Shown: in pieces, positions 14,913 through 23,613 of the stretch | Position numbering within the stretch: the stretch's first letter is position 1 | Layout: every line of letters starts with the position of its first letter | Assembly (NCBI GenBank): GCA_029098305.1 | Contig: JAQXOB010000050.1 | Span: 1-64,000, forward strand | DNA from: Clostridia bacterium | Lineage (GTDB): Bacteria > Bacillota > Clostridia > Oscillospirales > Acutalibacteraceae | DNA length: 64,000 bases | Reading direction: 5' to 3' | Translations under genes and position numbers: made by a program | Notes under the pieces: generated by a model | The model's input: the letters and a program-made list of their open reading frames with translations, nothing else | Databases searched by the model: none | Told to the model about the DNA's origin: nothing

Positions 14913-17735
14913 TTGTCTACAAAGAAACGCAGAAGCTATTCCGGCGGTGCAGACTCGACAGCTTCTAAGGAAAACTCCGGTGCGACAAGAGTTAGAAAGA
15001 TGTCATCATCTTTTACCACTATATATGCGCCAAGAAAAAAGGTTGAGGGTTTAAATGAAAAATTAAGCTCTAATCCTCTGTTTTTAATTTTATGCTTTTT
15101 AGTACCGTTCATAATTATGGGTGTGTGCTTCTTTATGCAGAAGGTTTATCCGTTTGGTGATAGAACTGTGCTTTATTCCGATCTTAAGGCACAATATTTC
15201 CCATTTTTGCAGGAGCTTCAAGGCAAACTGCAAAATGGCGGTTCATTGCTGTATTCGTGGAATACAGGTATGGGTTCAAACTTCCTTGCAATGATAGGAT
15301 ATTATATCGCAAGCCCACTTAACTTCCTTACTGTGCTTGTTCCACAAAAATATCTGTCTGTTGCATTAGCTGTAATAATAATGACAAAGCTTTCTTGTGC
15401 ATCGCTCTTTTTGGGTGTGTTTATAAAGAAGGTATTCCGCAGAAATGATATTTCACTTGTTGCTTTTGGTTGTTGCTATGCGTTTTCAAGCTTCACGATG
15501 GGTTATTACTGGAATATCATTTGGCTAGACGGTGTAGCTTTGTTGCCACTTGTCGCATTAGGCGTGTATGAGCTTGTTTACAACAAAAAATACAAGCTCT
15601 ATATCATTTCGCTTGCATTAACAATGATAGCCAGCTATTATATCGGCTTTATGGTGTGTGTGTTCACAGCATTGTGGTTCTTTATGCTATGGATCAAAGC
15701 ACCTAAGTACAGAGAAAAGAAAAAAGATTTCTTTAAGTCTTTGCTTTCAATAGCAATATACAGCGTGATTGCGATAGGTATAAGCGCAATAATTGTGTTG
15801 CCATCTTATCTTCAGCTTGCAAACACTGTAGCAAGTGACGAATCCTTAAAGTTTAATGAATGGTTTACCGCATACAACGATAAGTCGATGATAGATATTC
15901 TAGGCAGTGTGTTGGGATTCCATCAGCCTGTTACTATGCAGGGATTGCCAAATATTTATAGCGGTATTGCAGGTCTTGCACTGTTTGGTGTGTTCCTCAG
16001 TAACTCTAAGATTAACCCAAGAGAAAAGACTGTAGACTTGATATTTGTTCTATTTATGTTTTTTAGCCTATATTTCAATGGTCTCAATTTCTTGTGGCAT
16101 GGTCTTCACTTCCCTAACCAGATTCCTTATCGTTTTGCATTTATATTCTGCTTCTTCATAGTTATAGTTGGTTATCGTGCGTTTTCTATGTCGGAGCATT
16201 ATACCAGCTCAAATTTGGCATCTGTTGCAATTATGGCAATATTGTTTGTCGCAATCGGCTTTATTTCAGTAGGCTCTAACACCGACACATATGCCACACT
16301 CACACAAAAGAGTGTGCTTTATAGCATGGTTGCACTTGTAATATATGCATTTATAATTGCTCTCAGAGCAACCAATCTGTTGCCACAAAAATTCTTTGTG
16401 ACTTCAATGAGCATTATCATCATAATAGAGATGTGCATGAGCTGTTACACAGGTGTGCAAACAGTAGGCACATCTGACATGGCTTATCCTAACAAGCTGA
16501 ACGCAGCCGAGGCAGCTTTAGATTATATCGCAGAAAGTGATAATGACACCGACTTCTATAGAATAGAGATGACCGATATCAGCTCTAAGAACGATGGTGT
16601 TTATTATGGCTTTAAAGGAGTTTCACAGTTCTCCTCTACTTCTGATGAACGTGTGCTTAGATTTATGGGTAAGGTGGGCATCACAGCCAAGAGAAGTAGC
16701 TGGCACTTTATGCAGACTTCTCCGTTGGTAACATCACTATTTAATATTAAGCATATTATTTCACGTGATGGTTATATCGCAGATGAAACCAACCTCTCTT
16801 TTGTAGACTCAATAGAGGCAGAGAGCGTTAAGAAAAATGACGACGGTAGCCCTATAACCGAAAGTGTAGATTTATATGATTACAACTACTATCTGCCACT
16901 GGGCTTTATGGCAAACGATGATATAGCAGAAGCTGTTATATCCAGCTACAAAGACTATCATGCATTTGATACACAAAATGATCTTTTCCGCAGATTGACA
17001 GGCCTTGATGGAGATATCTTCTCTGAATTCGAGGCGGAGTCATATTCTATATCTGCTGGTACCATCGAGCCATACGAAAGTGACAAAATAGGTGAATATA
17101 CCTACGACGCAGGCAACACTAACCAGAGTGCTACATTTACCTACAGAGTGCCAAAGGACGGCATGGTGTATGCTTACGCTAACTTTAGAGATTGTGCCAC
17201 ACGCATAAAAATAAACAGCGAGACTATTTCACACGAAGTTGATATAGATGCAAGAAGGTATGTTTGGCCTGCAGGTAACTATAAGGCTGGTGATATTATC
17301 ACATTTACATCTGATCTTTCTGTAGGTGATAGTGGTTTGCTAAGACTATATGTAGCTACCTTTGACAAAGAGTTGTTTGAACAGGGTTATGAGATGTTGA
17401 GTGACGAAACCATGGATATATCCGAATTCAACGATACTAACATTAAAGGCACTATAAATGCTAAGACCGATGGCGTGATGTGGACTTCTATACCATACGA
17501 AGTGGGAGGATGGACACTCTTTGTAGACGGTCAGGAGCAAGAGATTACTTCTCTTTGCGATGCATTTATTGGTGTGGAGCTTGATGCCGGAGAACATTCT
17601 ATCGAGCTAAAATATCAGCCACCCGGATTTAAGGCAGGCGTTATCATCAGCTTGGTATCTCTCCTTGCTTTTGTGGCACTATGCACACTTGAAATTATAA
17701 AAAAGAAAAAAGAAGTGCAAAACACAGCTGAGTAA
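14913..17735 (+). CDS. yfhO: YfhO-family polytopic membrane glycosyltransferase (GT-C type)
   Basis: This 940-residue protein has a Ser/Lys-rich cytoplasmic start and a first helix near 55-76. A conserved extracytoplasmic loop with acidic DRTVLYSDLKAQYFPF (about 83-98) follows, then about a dozen helices to about 505. A large extracellular beta-rich domain (about 510-900) and one final helix (about 905-927) complete it. YfhO proteins transfer sugars from undecaprenyl-phosphate carriers to cell-wall polymers such as lipoteichoic acid. The next gene encodes the CsbB-type enzyme that would make that carrier-linked sugar, as in Bacillus. The TTG start follows AAAGGTG; an alternative start cannot be excluded. 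Confidence 0.88.
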   Translation: MSTKKRRSYSGGADSTASKENSGATRVRKMSSSFTTIYAPRKKVEGLNEKLSSNPLFLILCFLVPFIIMGVCFFMQKVYPFGDRTVLYSDLKAQYFPFLQELQGKLQNGGSLLYSWNTGMGSNFLAMIGYYIASPLNFLTVLVPQKYLSVALAVIIMTKLSCASLFLGVFIKKVFRRNDISLVAFGCCYAFSSFTMGYYWNIIWLDGVALLPLVALGVYELVYNKKYKLYIISLALTMIASYYIGFMVCVFTALWFFMLWIKAPKYREKKKDFFKSLLSIAIYSVIAIGISAIIVLPSYLQLANTVASDESLKFNEWFTAYNDKSMIDILGSVLGFHQPVTMQGLPNIYSGIAGLALFGVFLSNSKINPREKTVDLIFVLFMFFSLYFNGLNFLWHGLHFPNQIPYRFAFIFCFFIVIVGYRAFSMSEHYTSSNLASVAIMAILFVAIGFISVGSNTDTYATLTQKSVLYSMVALVIYAFIIALRATNLLPQKFFVTSMSIIIIIEMCMSCYTGVQTVGTSDMAYPNKLNAAEAALDYIAESDNDTDFYRIEMTDISSKNDGVYYGFKGVSQFSSTSDERVLRFMGKVGITAKRSSWHFMQTSPLVTSLFNIKHIISRDGYIADETNLSFVDSIEAESVKKNDDGSPITESVDLYDYNYYLPLGFMANDDIAEAVISSYKDYHAFDTQNDLFRRLTGLDGDIFSEFEAESYSISAGTIEPYESDKIGEYTYDAGNTNQSATFTYRVPKDGMVYAYANFRDCATRIKINSETISHEVDIDARRYVWPAGNYKAGDIITFTSDLSVGDSGLLRLYVATFDKELFEQGYEMLSDETMDISEFNDTNIKGTINAKTDGVMWTSIPYEVGGWTLFVDGQEQEITSLCDAFIGVELDAGEHSIELKYQPPGFKAGVIISLVSLLAFVALCTLEIIKKKKEVQNTAE

Positions 17736-17768
17736 AAATTTTACTCTACTATACCAGGAGTGAAAAAT

Positions 17769-18707
17769 ATGAAAAAAATAACAATAATAGTACCCTGCTA
17801 TAATGAGCAGGAGGCTCTCCCGTTCTTTTATAACGAAATCACACGCGTGGCAAAAGAAATGTCTGAATGTGAGTTTGAATTTGTGTTTGTAAACGATGGC
17901 TCAAAGGACACTACACTGGATATTCTGCGTGACCTGAGTAAGAAAGATGAGAGAGTGAGATATATCTCATTTTCACGAAACTTTGGTAAAGAGTCTGCTA
18001 TGTATGCAGGGCTTGAGGCATCAAGTGGTGACTATGTGGCTATTATGGATGCTGATATGCAAGATCCACCTGATCTTCTGCCGGAAATGTACAAGGCAAT
18101 TACAGAAGAGGGCTACGACTGTGCTGCCACAAGGCGAACCACACGTCAGGGTGAACCGCCTATCCGAAGCTTCTTTGCAAGATGCTTCTATAAGCTCGTG
18201 AACAAGATGACGTCTGTAGAGATTGTGGATGGTGCACGTGATTTTAGGCTGATGACCCGACAGATGGTAGATTCAGTGCTATCTATGAGCGAACGCAACA
18301 GATTTTCAAAAGGTATATTCAGTTGGGTAGGTTATAAAACCAAGTGGCTGGAATATGTAAACAGAGAGCGTGTTGCCGGTGAAACAAAATGGAACTTCTG
18401 GAAGCTGTTTTTGTATTCTATCGAAGGCATAGTGGCTTTCACCACAGCTCCGCTGGCACTTGCATCTGTTTTAGGATTTATACTGTTTTTGGTGGCGTGT
18501 GTATACGGACTTTTTATCATTATAAAAACCCTCATATGGGGCGACCCTGTTACGGGATTTCCTACTTTAGCGTGCTTGGTTGTATTTATCGGCGGTATAC
18601 AGCTACTTGTGATGGGTATTATGGGGCAATATCTCGCTAAGGCTTATCTCGAAACCAAAAACCGCCCTATCTATATAGTAAAAGAAACAGAAAAAGATAA
18701 TAAATAG
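17769..18707 (+). CDS. CsbB/GtrB-type family 2 glycosyltransferase
   Basis: The 312-residue enzyme likely charges undecaprenyl phosphate with a sugar. It has a cytoplasmic GT-A domain with IVPCYNEQEALP at the start, the metal-binding DADMQDPP motif near 92-99, VDGARDFRLM, and RNRFSKGIFSW. Two membrane helices follow (about 225-250 and 260-290). I chose the ATG at 17769 because CAGGAG lies 8 bases upstream. It starts 33 bases after yfhO and should supply its lipid-linked donor. A GtcA-like flippase, the third component in known systems, is not visible in this window. Confidence 0.9.
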   Translation: MKKITIIVPCYNEQEALPFFYNEITRVAKEMSECEFEFVFVNDGSKDTTLDILRDLSKKDERVRYISFSRNFGKESAMYAGLEASSGDYVAIMDADMQDPPDLLPEMYKAITEEGYDCAATRRTTRQGEPPIRSFFARCFYKLVNKMTSVEIVDGARDFRLMTRQMVDSVLSMSERNRFSKGIFSWVGYKTKWLEYVNRERVAGETKWNFWKLFLYSIEGIVAFTTAPLALASVLGFILFLVACVYGLFIIIKTLIWGDPVTGFPTLACLVVFIGGIQLLVMGIMGQYLAKAYLETKNRPIYIVKETEKDNK

Positions 18708-18733
18708 ATTTTTAATAAACGGAGGAATTAATC

Positions 18734-19021
18734 ATGTCAGACAAGTTTCCATTATACAGAGGAAAGCCACTGGTAAGATCAGGTGATGTATTATACTACG
18801 GTGATATGTCAGATAAATATGTGGTAAGATTAACAGTAAAATCTAAAAAAATGATAGGCGACAAAGAATGTGCAGATAAGGTGGCAATACAGCTTATGAG
18901 CACCGACCTCACACTTTCACCACGCAAGCAGATTATAAAAGCAAGCGAGAAGGAAGGACTTTTCCTTGCAATGGATATTGCCTCAGTATGGCTCGACAGA
19001 GCATTGGCAGGCAAGGCATAA
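18734..19021 (+). CDS. Conserved small protein, unknown function
   Basis: I do not recognise this 95-residue protein. It is cytoplasmic, without signal peptide or membrane helix, and alternates short beta strands (VLYYGD, YVVRLTVK, VAIQLMST) before a C-terminal helix. A good AACGGAGG site precedes the ATG. It lies 26 bases after the glycosyltransferase gene and ends at a strong terminator, so it is probably the last gene of that operon. Confidence 0.75.
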   Translation: MSDKFPLYRGKPLVRSGDVLYYGDMSDKYVVRLTVKSKKMIGDKECADKVAIQLMSTDLTLSPRKQIIKASEKEGLFLAMDIASVWLDRALAGKA

Positions 19022-19038
19022 TATTTAGCTTTACACAT

Positions 19039-19079
19039 AAAAAAGAGTGGTTGCCCTACATGGCATCCACTCTTTTTTA
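19039..19079 (+). terminator. Terminator of the yfhO operon
   Basis: The stem AAAAAAGAGTGG (19039-19050) / CCACTCTTTTTT (19067-19078) lies just downstream of the stop at 19021. It is nearly symmetric and may work both ways. Confidence 0.9.
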
Positions 19080-19094
19080 TTCGTTTTAGCAAGT

Positions 19095-19123
19095 TGACAG
19101 TAAATATACAAAAAGATATAATT
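19095..19123 (+). promoter_or_regulatory. Consensus promoter with no clear plus-strand gene
   Basis: TTGACA and TATAAT with a 17-base spacer form a perfect sigma-A promoter. On the plus strand it reads through the hairpin at 19160-19192 and into the antisense strand of the Cys-rich gene, more than 300 bases before the next plus-strand start at 19438. It could make an antisense or other small RNA, or a long leader. Confidence 0.65.
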
Positions 19124-19149
19124 ATGGTGTAGAATAATAATTATGCATA

Positions 19150-19192
19150 AAAGGAAAATGGTCGAGGCAACCGCTATGCGATTACCCCGACC
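19150..19192 (-). terminator. Terminator of the Cys-rich peptide gene
   Basis: Read on the minus strand, GGTCGGGGTAATCGC pairs with GCGGTTGCCTCGACC through several G-U pairs around an ATA loop, followed by ATTTTCCTTTT. It lies 30 bases after the stop of the 40-residue gene. Confidence 0.75.
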
Positions 19193-19221
19193 CGGAGCTT
19201 AGAGATTTTTACTAAGGCTTA

Positions 19222-19344
19222 TTAGCCGCAGCAACCACAATCTCTTGAGCAACCATTGTCATGACTGCCACCGCAGCAGCAGAAGAGGATTATAAGAAGT
19301 ATAATCCATGTACAGCTGTTGTCACCAAACATGTTGTTGCACAT
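19222..19344 (-). CDS. Cys-rich 40-residue membrane peptide
   Basis: This small minus-strand gene has a strong AAGGAGG site 9 bases before its ATG. The peptide starts MCNNMFGDNSCTW, has one hydrophobic segment (WIILLIILF) followed at once by CCCGG, and ends in GCSRDCGCCG. Nine of 40 residues are Cys. This layout resembles small Cys/Gly-rich membrane peptides common in Clostridia, for which I know no established function. Metal binding or disulfide-linked assembly is possible. A hairpin terminator follows. A perfect promoter on the opposite strand reads through it. Confidence 0.75.
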   Translation of the reverse strand: MCNNMFGDNSCTWIILLIILFCCCGGSHDNGCSRDCGCCG

Positions 19345-19437
19345 ATGTGTTTTCCTCCTTTCATTCTTTACACTAATATCTTATTAAGGACAAACTTTTT
19401 GTGTTACATAAAATCAAAAAAATTAGGAATGATTTTT

Positions 19438-20133
19438 ATGAAATTTTTAAAAAGGGCATTAACACTAAAGATTTTTATAATATTAGTGACGTTTTTGTTG
19501 GCGGCTACGCTGTCAGTGGTGGCGATAAACGTAAATATGATAAGCATCTCTGCAAAGCGTATGCTTGATGCAGATTCTCTCATCAGCAATGGATTTGAAG
19601 ATGACGTTGATTGCATACTGGTTTTGGGCTGTGGTGTGAACTCCGATGGCAATCCCAGCGCCATGCTGGAAGACAGACTCATAAGAGGTATCGAGCTTTA
19701 TAAGGCAGGCGTCGCACCCAAACTGCTTATGAGCGGTGACCACAAAAACATAGACTATGACGAAGTAAATGTGATGAAAGACTATGCTATGCAAAGCGGA
19801 GTACCATCAGAAGATATCTTTATGGATCACGCAGGACTATCCACATACGAGAGTATGTATCGTGCTAAGGAGATTTTTCAGGCTGAAAAGATAATAATTG
19901 TTACGCAGGAGTATCATCTATACAGAGCGATATTTACAGCAGAGAAGCTCGGCATAGACGCCTACGGCTGTGAATCAGACCTGAGAACCTATTTTGGACA
20001 ATCGAAAAGAGATTTGAGAGAGGTGCTTGCACGATGCAAAGACTTCTTCTACACTATCGCAAAACCGGAACCCGAATTTTTAGGAGATGCTATTCCCGTA
20101 AACGGTGATGGCAACGTAACAAATGATCGTTAA
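19438..20133 (+). CDS. YdcF/SanA-like (DUF218) membrane-anchored protein
   Basis: The 231-residue protein has an N-terminal helix (about 8-30) and an extracytoplasmic DUF218 domain. Visible motifs are CILVLGCGVNSDG, MLEDRLIRGIELY and EDHAGLSTYES-like residues, with the late VTQEYHLYRA motif. Relatives (SanA, ElyC, YdcF) affect envelope barrier and lipid-carrier metabolism, but the reaction here is unknown. I chose the ATG at 19438 because AGGA is 9 bases upstream; the longer reading frame extending to 19261 overlaps the Cys-rich gene on the other strand and is not family-like. Confidence 0.85.
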   Translation: MKFLKRALTLKIFIILVTFLLAATLSVVAINVNMISISAKRMLDADSLISNGFEDDVDCILVLGCGVNSDGNPSAMLEDRLIRGIELYKAGVAPKLLMSGDHKNIDYDEVNVMKDYAMQSGVPSEDIFMDHAGLSTYESMYRAKEIFQAEKIIIVTQEYHLYRAIFTAEKLGIDAYGCESDLRTYFGQSKRDLREVLARCKDFFYTIAKPEPEFLGDAIPVNGDGNVTNDR

Positions 20134-20166
20134 ATTAGTTTTATTTTATGCACTGGTGGTGAGTAT

Positions 20167-21252
20167 TTGAAAAAAGCAGGACTTTATATCCATATACCTT
20201 TTTGTTCTTCAAAGTGTCCTTATTGCGATTTTTATTCTGTAAAATTTGATGAGCAATCGGCTGACAAATATACATCAGCAGTGATAAAAAAACTCAGCAA
20301 GTACCATGACATAGAAGTGCAGACTATCTATTTTGGCGGTGGCACACCGGGTATACTCGGCACAGAGCGCATATTACAGATTATGGATGCTATAAAAAGG
20401 AATTTTGCCATAAAGCATAATTGTGAAGTGACACTGGAACTTAATCCTGAATCAGCAGGTAAGCTAGATTTTGCTATGTTATATCAAAACGGAATAAATC
20501 GTCTGTCTATGGGTTTGCAGTCATCAAACGACAAAGAGCTTAAATACCTCGGAAGACTCCACAGTGCAAAAATGCTTGAGCAAACTGTGAAAGATGCAAA
20601 GTCAGCAGGGTTTGAGAATATTTCGCTTGACCTAATACTCGGAGTGCCAAAGCAGACTATAGAAGGACTCAATCACTCTATAGAATACTGTGCGTCACTT
20701 GATGTAACTCATATATCCGCATATATACTCAAAATAGAGGAGAACACACCTTTTTATACTCATGCTGATAAGTTTGAATTTCCTGATGAAGATATGCAAT
20801 CAGAGCTATACCTGTTCGCTGTAAAAAGGCTTGCAGAGTTGGGTTATGAGCAGTATGAGATATCAAACTTTTGCAAGCCCGGTTATCAGTCACAACACAA
20901 TAATCTGTATTGGCTGTGTGAGGAATATATCGGCGTTGGGCCATCTGCTCATTCTTTTTTTGAGGGCAAGAGATTCTATTATCCTCGCTCATTTGAAGAT
21001 TTTTATGAAGATATAATCATAGAAGATGGTGTCGGCGGTGACGAAGAGGAATTCTGTATGCTCCGCCTAAGATTAAAAAAAGGACTTAGCAACAAGGATT
21101 TTTACAATAGATTCGGCAAAAATCTACCTAATCAATATTTTACAAATGCCAAAAGGCTGACCGGCTATGTAGAATGTGATGACGAGTGCATTAGCTTGAC
21201 CACACAAGGATTTTTGCTTTCTAACTATATTATTTCTGAAATACTGTATTAA
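20167..21252 (+). CDS. hemW: HemW-type radical SAM protein
   Basis: This 361-residue radical SAM enzyme has the CxxxCxxC cluster motif CSSKCPYC (Cys13, 17, 20), YFGGGTPG near 57-64 and the C-terminal HemW domain. Members were once called oxygen-independent coproporphyrinogen oxidase, but HemW is a heme chaperone. The Cys four residues downstream of the cluster that distinguishes true HemN is replaced by F-Y-S here, as in HemW. The start is a TTG after GGTGGTGAG. It lies 33 bases after the DUF218 gene and 14 bases before rmuC. Confidence 0.9.
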   Translation: MKKAGLYIHIPFCSSKCPYCDFYSVKFDEQSADKYTSAVIKKLSKYHDIEVQTIYFGGGTPGILGTERILQIMDAIKRNFAIKHNCEVTLELNPESAGKLDFAMLYQNGINRLSMGLQSSNDKELKYLGRLHSAKMLEQTVKDAKSAGFENISLDLILGVPKQTIEGLNHSIEYCASLDVTHISAYILKIEENTPFYTHADKFEFPDEDMQSELYLFAVKRLAELGYEQYEISNFCKPGYQSQHNNLYWLCEEYIGVGPSAHSFFEGKRFYYPRSFEDFYEDIIIEDGVGGDEEEFCMLRLRLKKGLSNKDFYNRFGKNLPNQYFTNAKRLTGYVECDDECISLTTQGFLLSNYIISEILY

Positions 21253-21266
21253 GGAGATGTTTTAAC

Positions 21267-22556
21267 ATGGATTACATATTAGCTGCAATGATGTTTATCG
21301 TGATAGCACTGCTGGTGGTGCTTATAATAAACACAAATTCAAAGAAAAATTCTGACAACTCACAAAAAGAGCTTAAAGAGCTGGGAGATAAAATATCGTC
21401 TGATTTAAATGACAAAATAGCACTTTTGAGCAATGTTCAGGTGCAAAACCAGAATAATATGTCGCAGGCGCTTACCCAAAGCATGAGCGATATGGACAGA
21501 CACATAAAAGAAAATCAGGAGCTTCTGAGAAAATCTGTGCTTGATTCGCTTAACTCTCAGGAAGCACGATTTAAAACTTTTTCACTTGAAAATGAACAAA
21601 AGCTTGATAACATAAGGGCTTCTGTAGAAAGAAGGCTGGCTTTCATTCAGCAAGATAACAACAAAAGACTGGATGAAATGCGTCAGACAGTTGACGAAAA
21701 ACTGCAAAAAACTCTTGACGAAAAGCTCACAGGATCATTTAAGATGGTTAATGATAGACTGGAGCAGGTTTACAAGGGCTTGGGCGAGATGCAAAGCCTT
21801 GCTATGGGTGTGGGCGATCTCAAAAAGATTTTGTCTAATGTAAAGACAAGAGGTATTTTGGGAGAAATCCAGCTCGGAGCTATTTTGAAAGAAATACTCT
21901 CCACAGAGCAATACTGCGAGAATATAGCTACTAAAAAAGGTAGCCGTGAGGTAGTAGAGTTTGCTGTGAAGCTACCTGCCACAGACGACAGCTTCGTATA
22001 TTTGCCGATAGATAGTAAGTTCCCGGCAGACACTTATCAACAACTTTATGAAGCATATGAGCTTGGTGATAAAGAGCTGATAGCCCTGAGAAAAAAGGCT
22101 CTCAGAGCTACAGTGCGCTCGGAGGCTAAGGATATTTATACCAAGTATGTATGCCCACCGCAGACAACTGACTTTGCAATAATGTTTTTGCCTTTTGAGG
22201 GTTTGTATAGTGAAGTTGTAAATATGGGACTTGTGGAAGAGCTTCAAAGAGATTTTAAGGTGAATATAGCTGGTCCGAGCACCATGGCAGCTATGCTCAA
22301 TAGCTTGCAAATGGGCTTTCGCACTCTGGCTGTGCAAAAGAGAAGTGCCGAGGTATGGGATGTGCTTGGTGCAGTTAAAACAGAGTTTAATAAGTTTGAG
22401 GGAGTGTTGGCTGCTACACAACAGCGTCTCGACCAAGCTAACAAAGAGCTTGATGCACTTGTGGGAGTGCGCACAAGGCAGATTCAGAGAAAACTTAACT
22501 CGGTTAGTGAAATACCCGAAATTGAGGCAAGCGCCTTGCTTGATGATGTTAAATAA
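21267..22556 (+). CDS. rmuC: DNA recombination protein RmuC homolog
   Basis: The 429-residue protein has one N-terminal membrane helix (about 2-22), a long coiled-coil region (about 28-165) and the RmuC nuclease-like domain (about 180-380). Landmarks are TRGILGEIQLGAIL, LPIDSKFPADTYQ and FLPFEGLYSEV. RmuC limits genome rearrangements at inverted repeats in E. coli. AAGGAG precedes the ATG. Confidence 0.93.
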   Translation: MDYILAAMMFIVIALLVVLIINTNSKKNSDNSQKELKELGDKISSDLNDKIALLSNVQVQNQNNMSQALTQSMSDMDRHIKENQELLRKSVLDSLNSQEARFKTFSLENEQKLDNIRASVERRLAFIQQDNNKRLDEMRQTVDEKLQKTLDEKLTGSFKMVNDRLEQVYKGLGEMQSLAMGVGDLKKILSNVKTRGILGEIQLGAILKEILSTEQYCENIATKKGSREVVEFAVKLPATDDSFVYLPIDSKFPADTYQQLYEAYELGDKELIALRKKALRATVRSEAKDIYTKYVCPPQTTDFAIMFLPFEGLYSEVVNMGLVEELQRDFKVNIAGPSTMAAMLNSLQMGFRTLAVQKRSAEVWDVLGAVKTEFNKFEGVLAATQQRLDQANKELDALVGVRTRQIQRKLNSVSEIPEIEASALLDDVK

Positions 22557-22698
22557 TGGAGAGGTAGCTTACGTATATCACAAAACTAAGGATGAAGAGG
22601 TTGCTTTTTTTAAGCAATTGTGAACTTGGAAAGAAACAATATGTCCTAAATGCGGTGATGTACAGCTTTTTACACTCCACAAAGATGCTAAAAAGTAA
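22555..22698 (+). pseudogene. Possible decayed zinc-ribbon transposase fragment
   Basis: After rmuC the reading frame gives DEEVAFFKQL, a TGA stop at 22621-22623, then in the same frame TWKETICPKCGDVQLF and a stop at 22696. The Glu-rich helix followed by a W-K-x-x-x-C-P-x-C-G knuckle resembles the N-terminus of IS1595-type transposases. The rest of the enzyme is missing, and no terminal inverted repeats are visible. Assignment is tentative. The remaining sequence to 22942 holds only the next promoter. Confidence 0.35.
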
Positions 22699-22864
22699 TA
22701 ATGATTGAAAATTTTCCTCATGTCAAGAAATCTACAGAACCATAAATATACTTTATGAATTGCAAAAGAAACCTTGAAATTTTCTTAGCTGTTTGCTCTT
22801 GTTAAAATGAGATTAGCTGTCATTTTTATGCTCAGAAACGAATATATTTTTTAAAAAAATTGCG

Positions 22865-22893
22865 TTGTAATTTTTTATATGCTGTGATATAAT
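22865..22893 (+). promoter_or_regulatory. Promoter of the tandem paralog pair
   Basis: TTGTAA and TATAAT are separated by 17 bases, about 50 bases before the start at 22943. Confidence 0.65.
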
Positions 22894-22942
22894 AACAAAT
22901 ATATAAGTATGAGTAATAATATATGTTTTCGGAGTCTTTTTT

Positions 22943-23608
22943 ATGGATGAAAAAAATGAAGAACTAAACATAATTGATGATGAAATAAAAGCTGATGAGA
23001 GTGTAGATGAAATCCGTTCGGAGGAAACGTTTGAAACTGTTTTATCATCAGAGCAGTCTGCTACCGGAAAAAAAGAGACATCAAAAGCATTTCTTTCACT
23101 AGCTATGCTTGCGATGGCAGCAGTTGTTATTGTGCTGGGCGTGGTAATAGTGAAATCATATATTTCACGTCCTACTGTGGAAGATACAGTAAAAGCTTGC
23201 ATTACAGCGGCTTATGAATTTGATGTTGACCAATATGTGCAGTATTCTACAATGAATAAAGAGTGTAGGGAAAAGCTGAGTGATAGCGATTATGAATTTG
23301 ATGTTACTTATGCTGATCTTAAAGAAGCCTTTGAGCAGACAGAGGCTAGCATAAAAGGCACTTATGGCAATTATGAAGTTAATATCAAGGTAGAGGGAAC
23401 AAGCATATATAACAGCTCATCCGATAAATATGCAGAGTATTTGGAAAAATTTTCGGAGTATTATGGAGATGCAAGCAAGATATCCGCTTTTTCAAGCTCC
23501 GATGTAACTGTGAATGTTGTTTATGAATCTGAGGAAAAAGCCTCGGAACAAGAATCTCAAGAGGTTTATGGCGTGCTTGTGGATGGACAATGGTATTTGG
23601 TAGTATAA
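22943..23608 (+). CDS. Membrane-anchored protein, paralog of the next gene
   Basis: This 221-residue protein has an acidic cytoplasmic start (1-45), one transmembrane helix (about 48-70) and an extracellular domain of about 145 residues. I do not recognise the domain. It shares a spaced pattern with the next gene: YSxxNxxCxxxL, then SxYxF(D/E), SxIY or xIYxxSSDxYxxYL, and a final DxxWYxV strand. Together these suggest an SnoaL/NTF2-like or DUF-type fold, but that is only a guess. It is 5 bases from the next gene, so the two are one operon and a clear duplication. Confidence 0.75.
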   Translation: MDEKNEELNIIDDEIKADESVDEIRSEETFETVLSSEQSATGKKETSKAFLSLAMLAMAAVVIVLGVVIVKSYISRPTVEDTVKACITAAYEFDVDQYVQYSTMNKECREKLSDSDYEFDVTYADLKEAFEQTEASIKGTYGNYEVNIKVEGTSIYNSSSDKYAEYLEKFSEYYGDASKISAFSSSDVTVNVVYESEEKASEQESQEVYGVLVDGQWYLVV

Positions 23609-23613
23609 GAATT

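Noticed and set aside
11989..14913. Chromosomal replication origin near rpmH
   Set aside because: No dnaA gene and no cluster of DnaA boxes was seen.
19160..19192. Riboswitch or tRNA-like RNA on the plus strand
   Set aside because: The structure is a simple hairpin best explained as the terminator of the minus-strand gene; no known aptamer motif fits.
19261..19437. N-terminal extension of the DUF218 gene to 19261
   Set aside because: It lacks a ribosome site, is not family-like, and lies opposite the Cys-rich gene.
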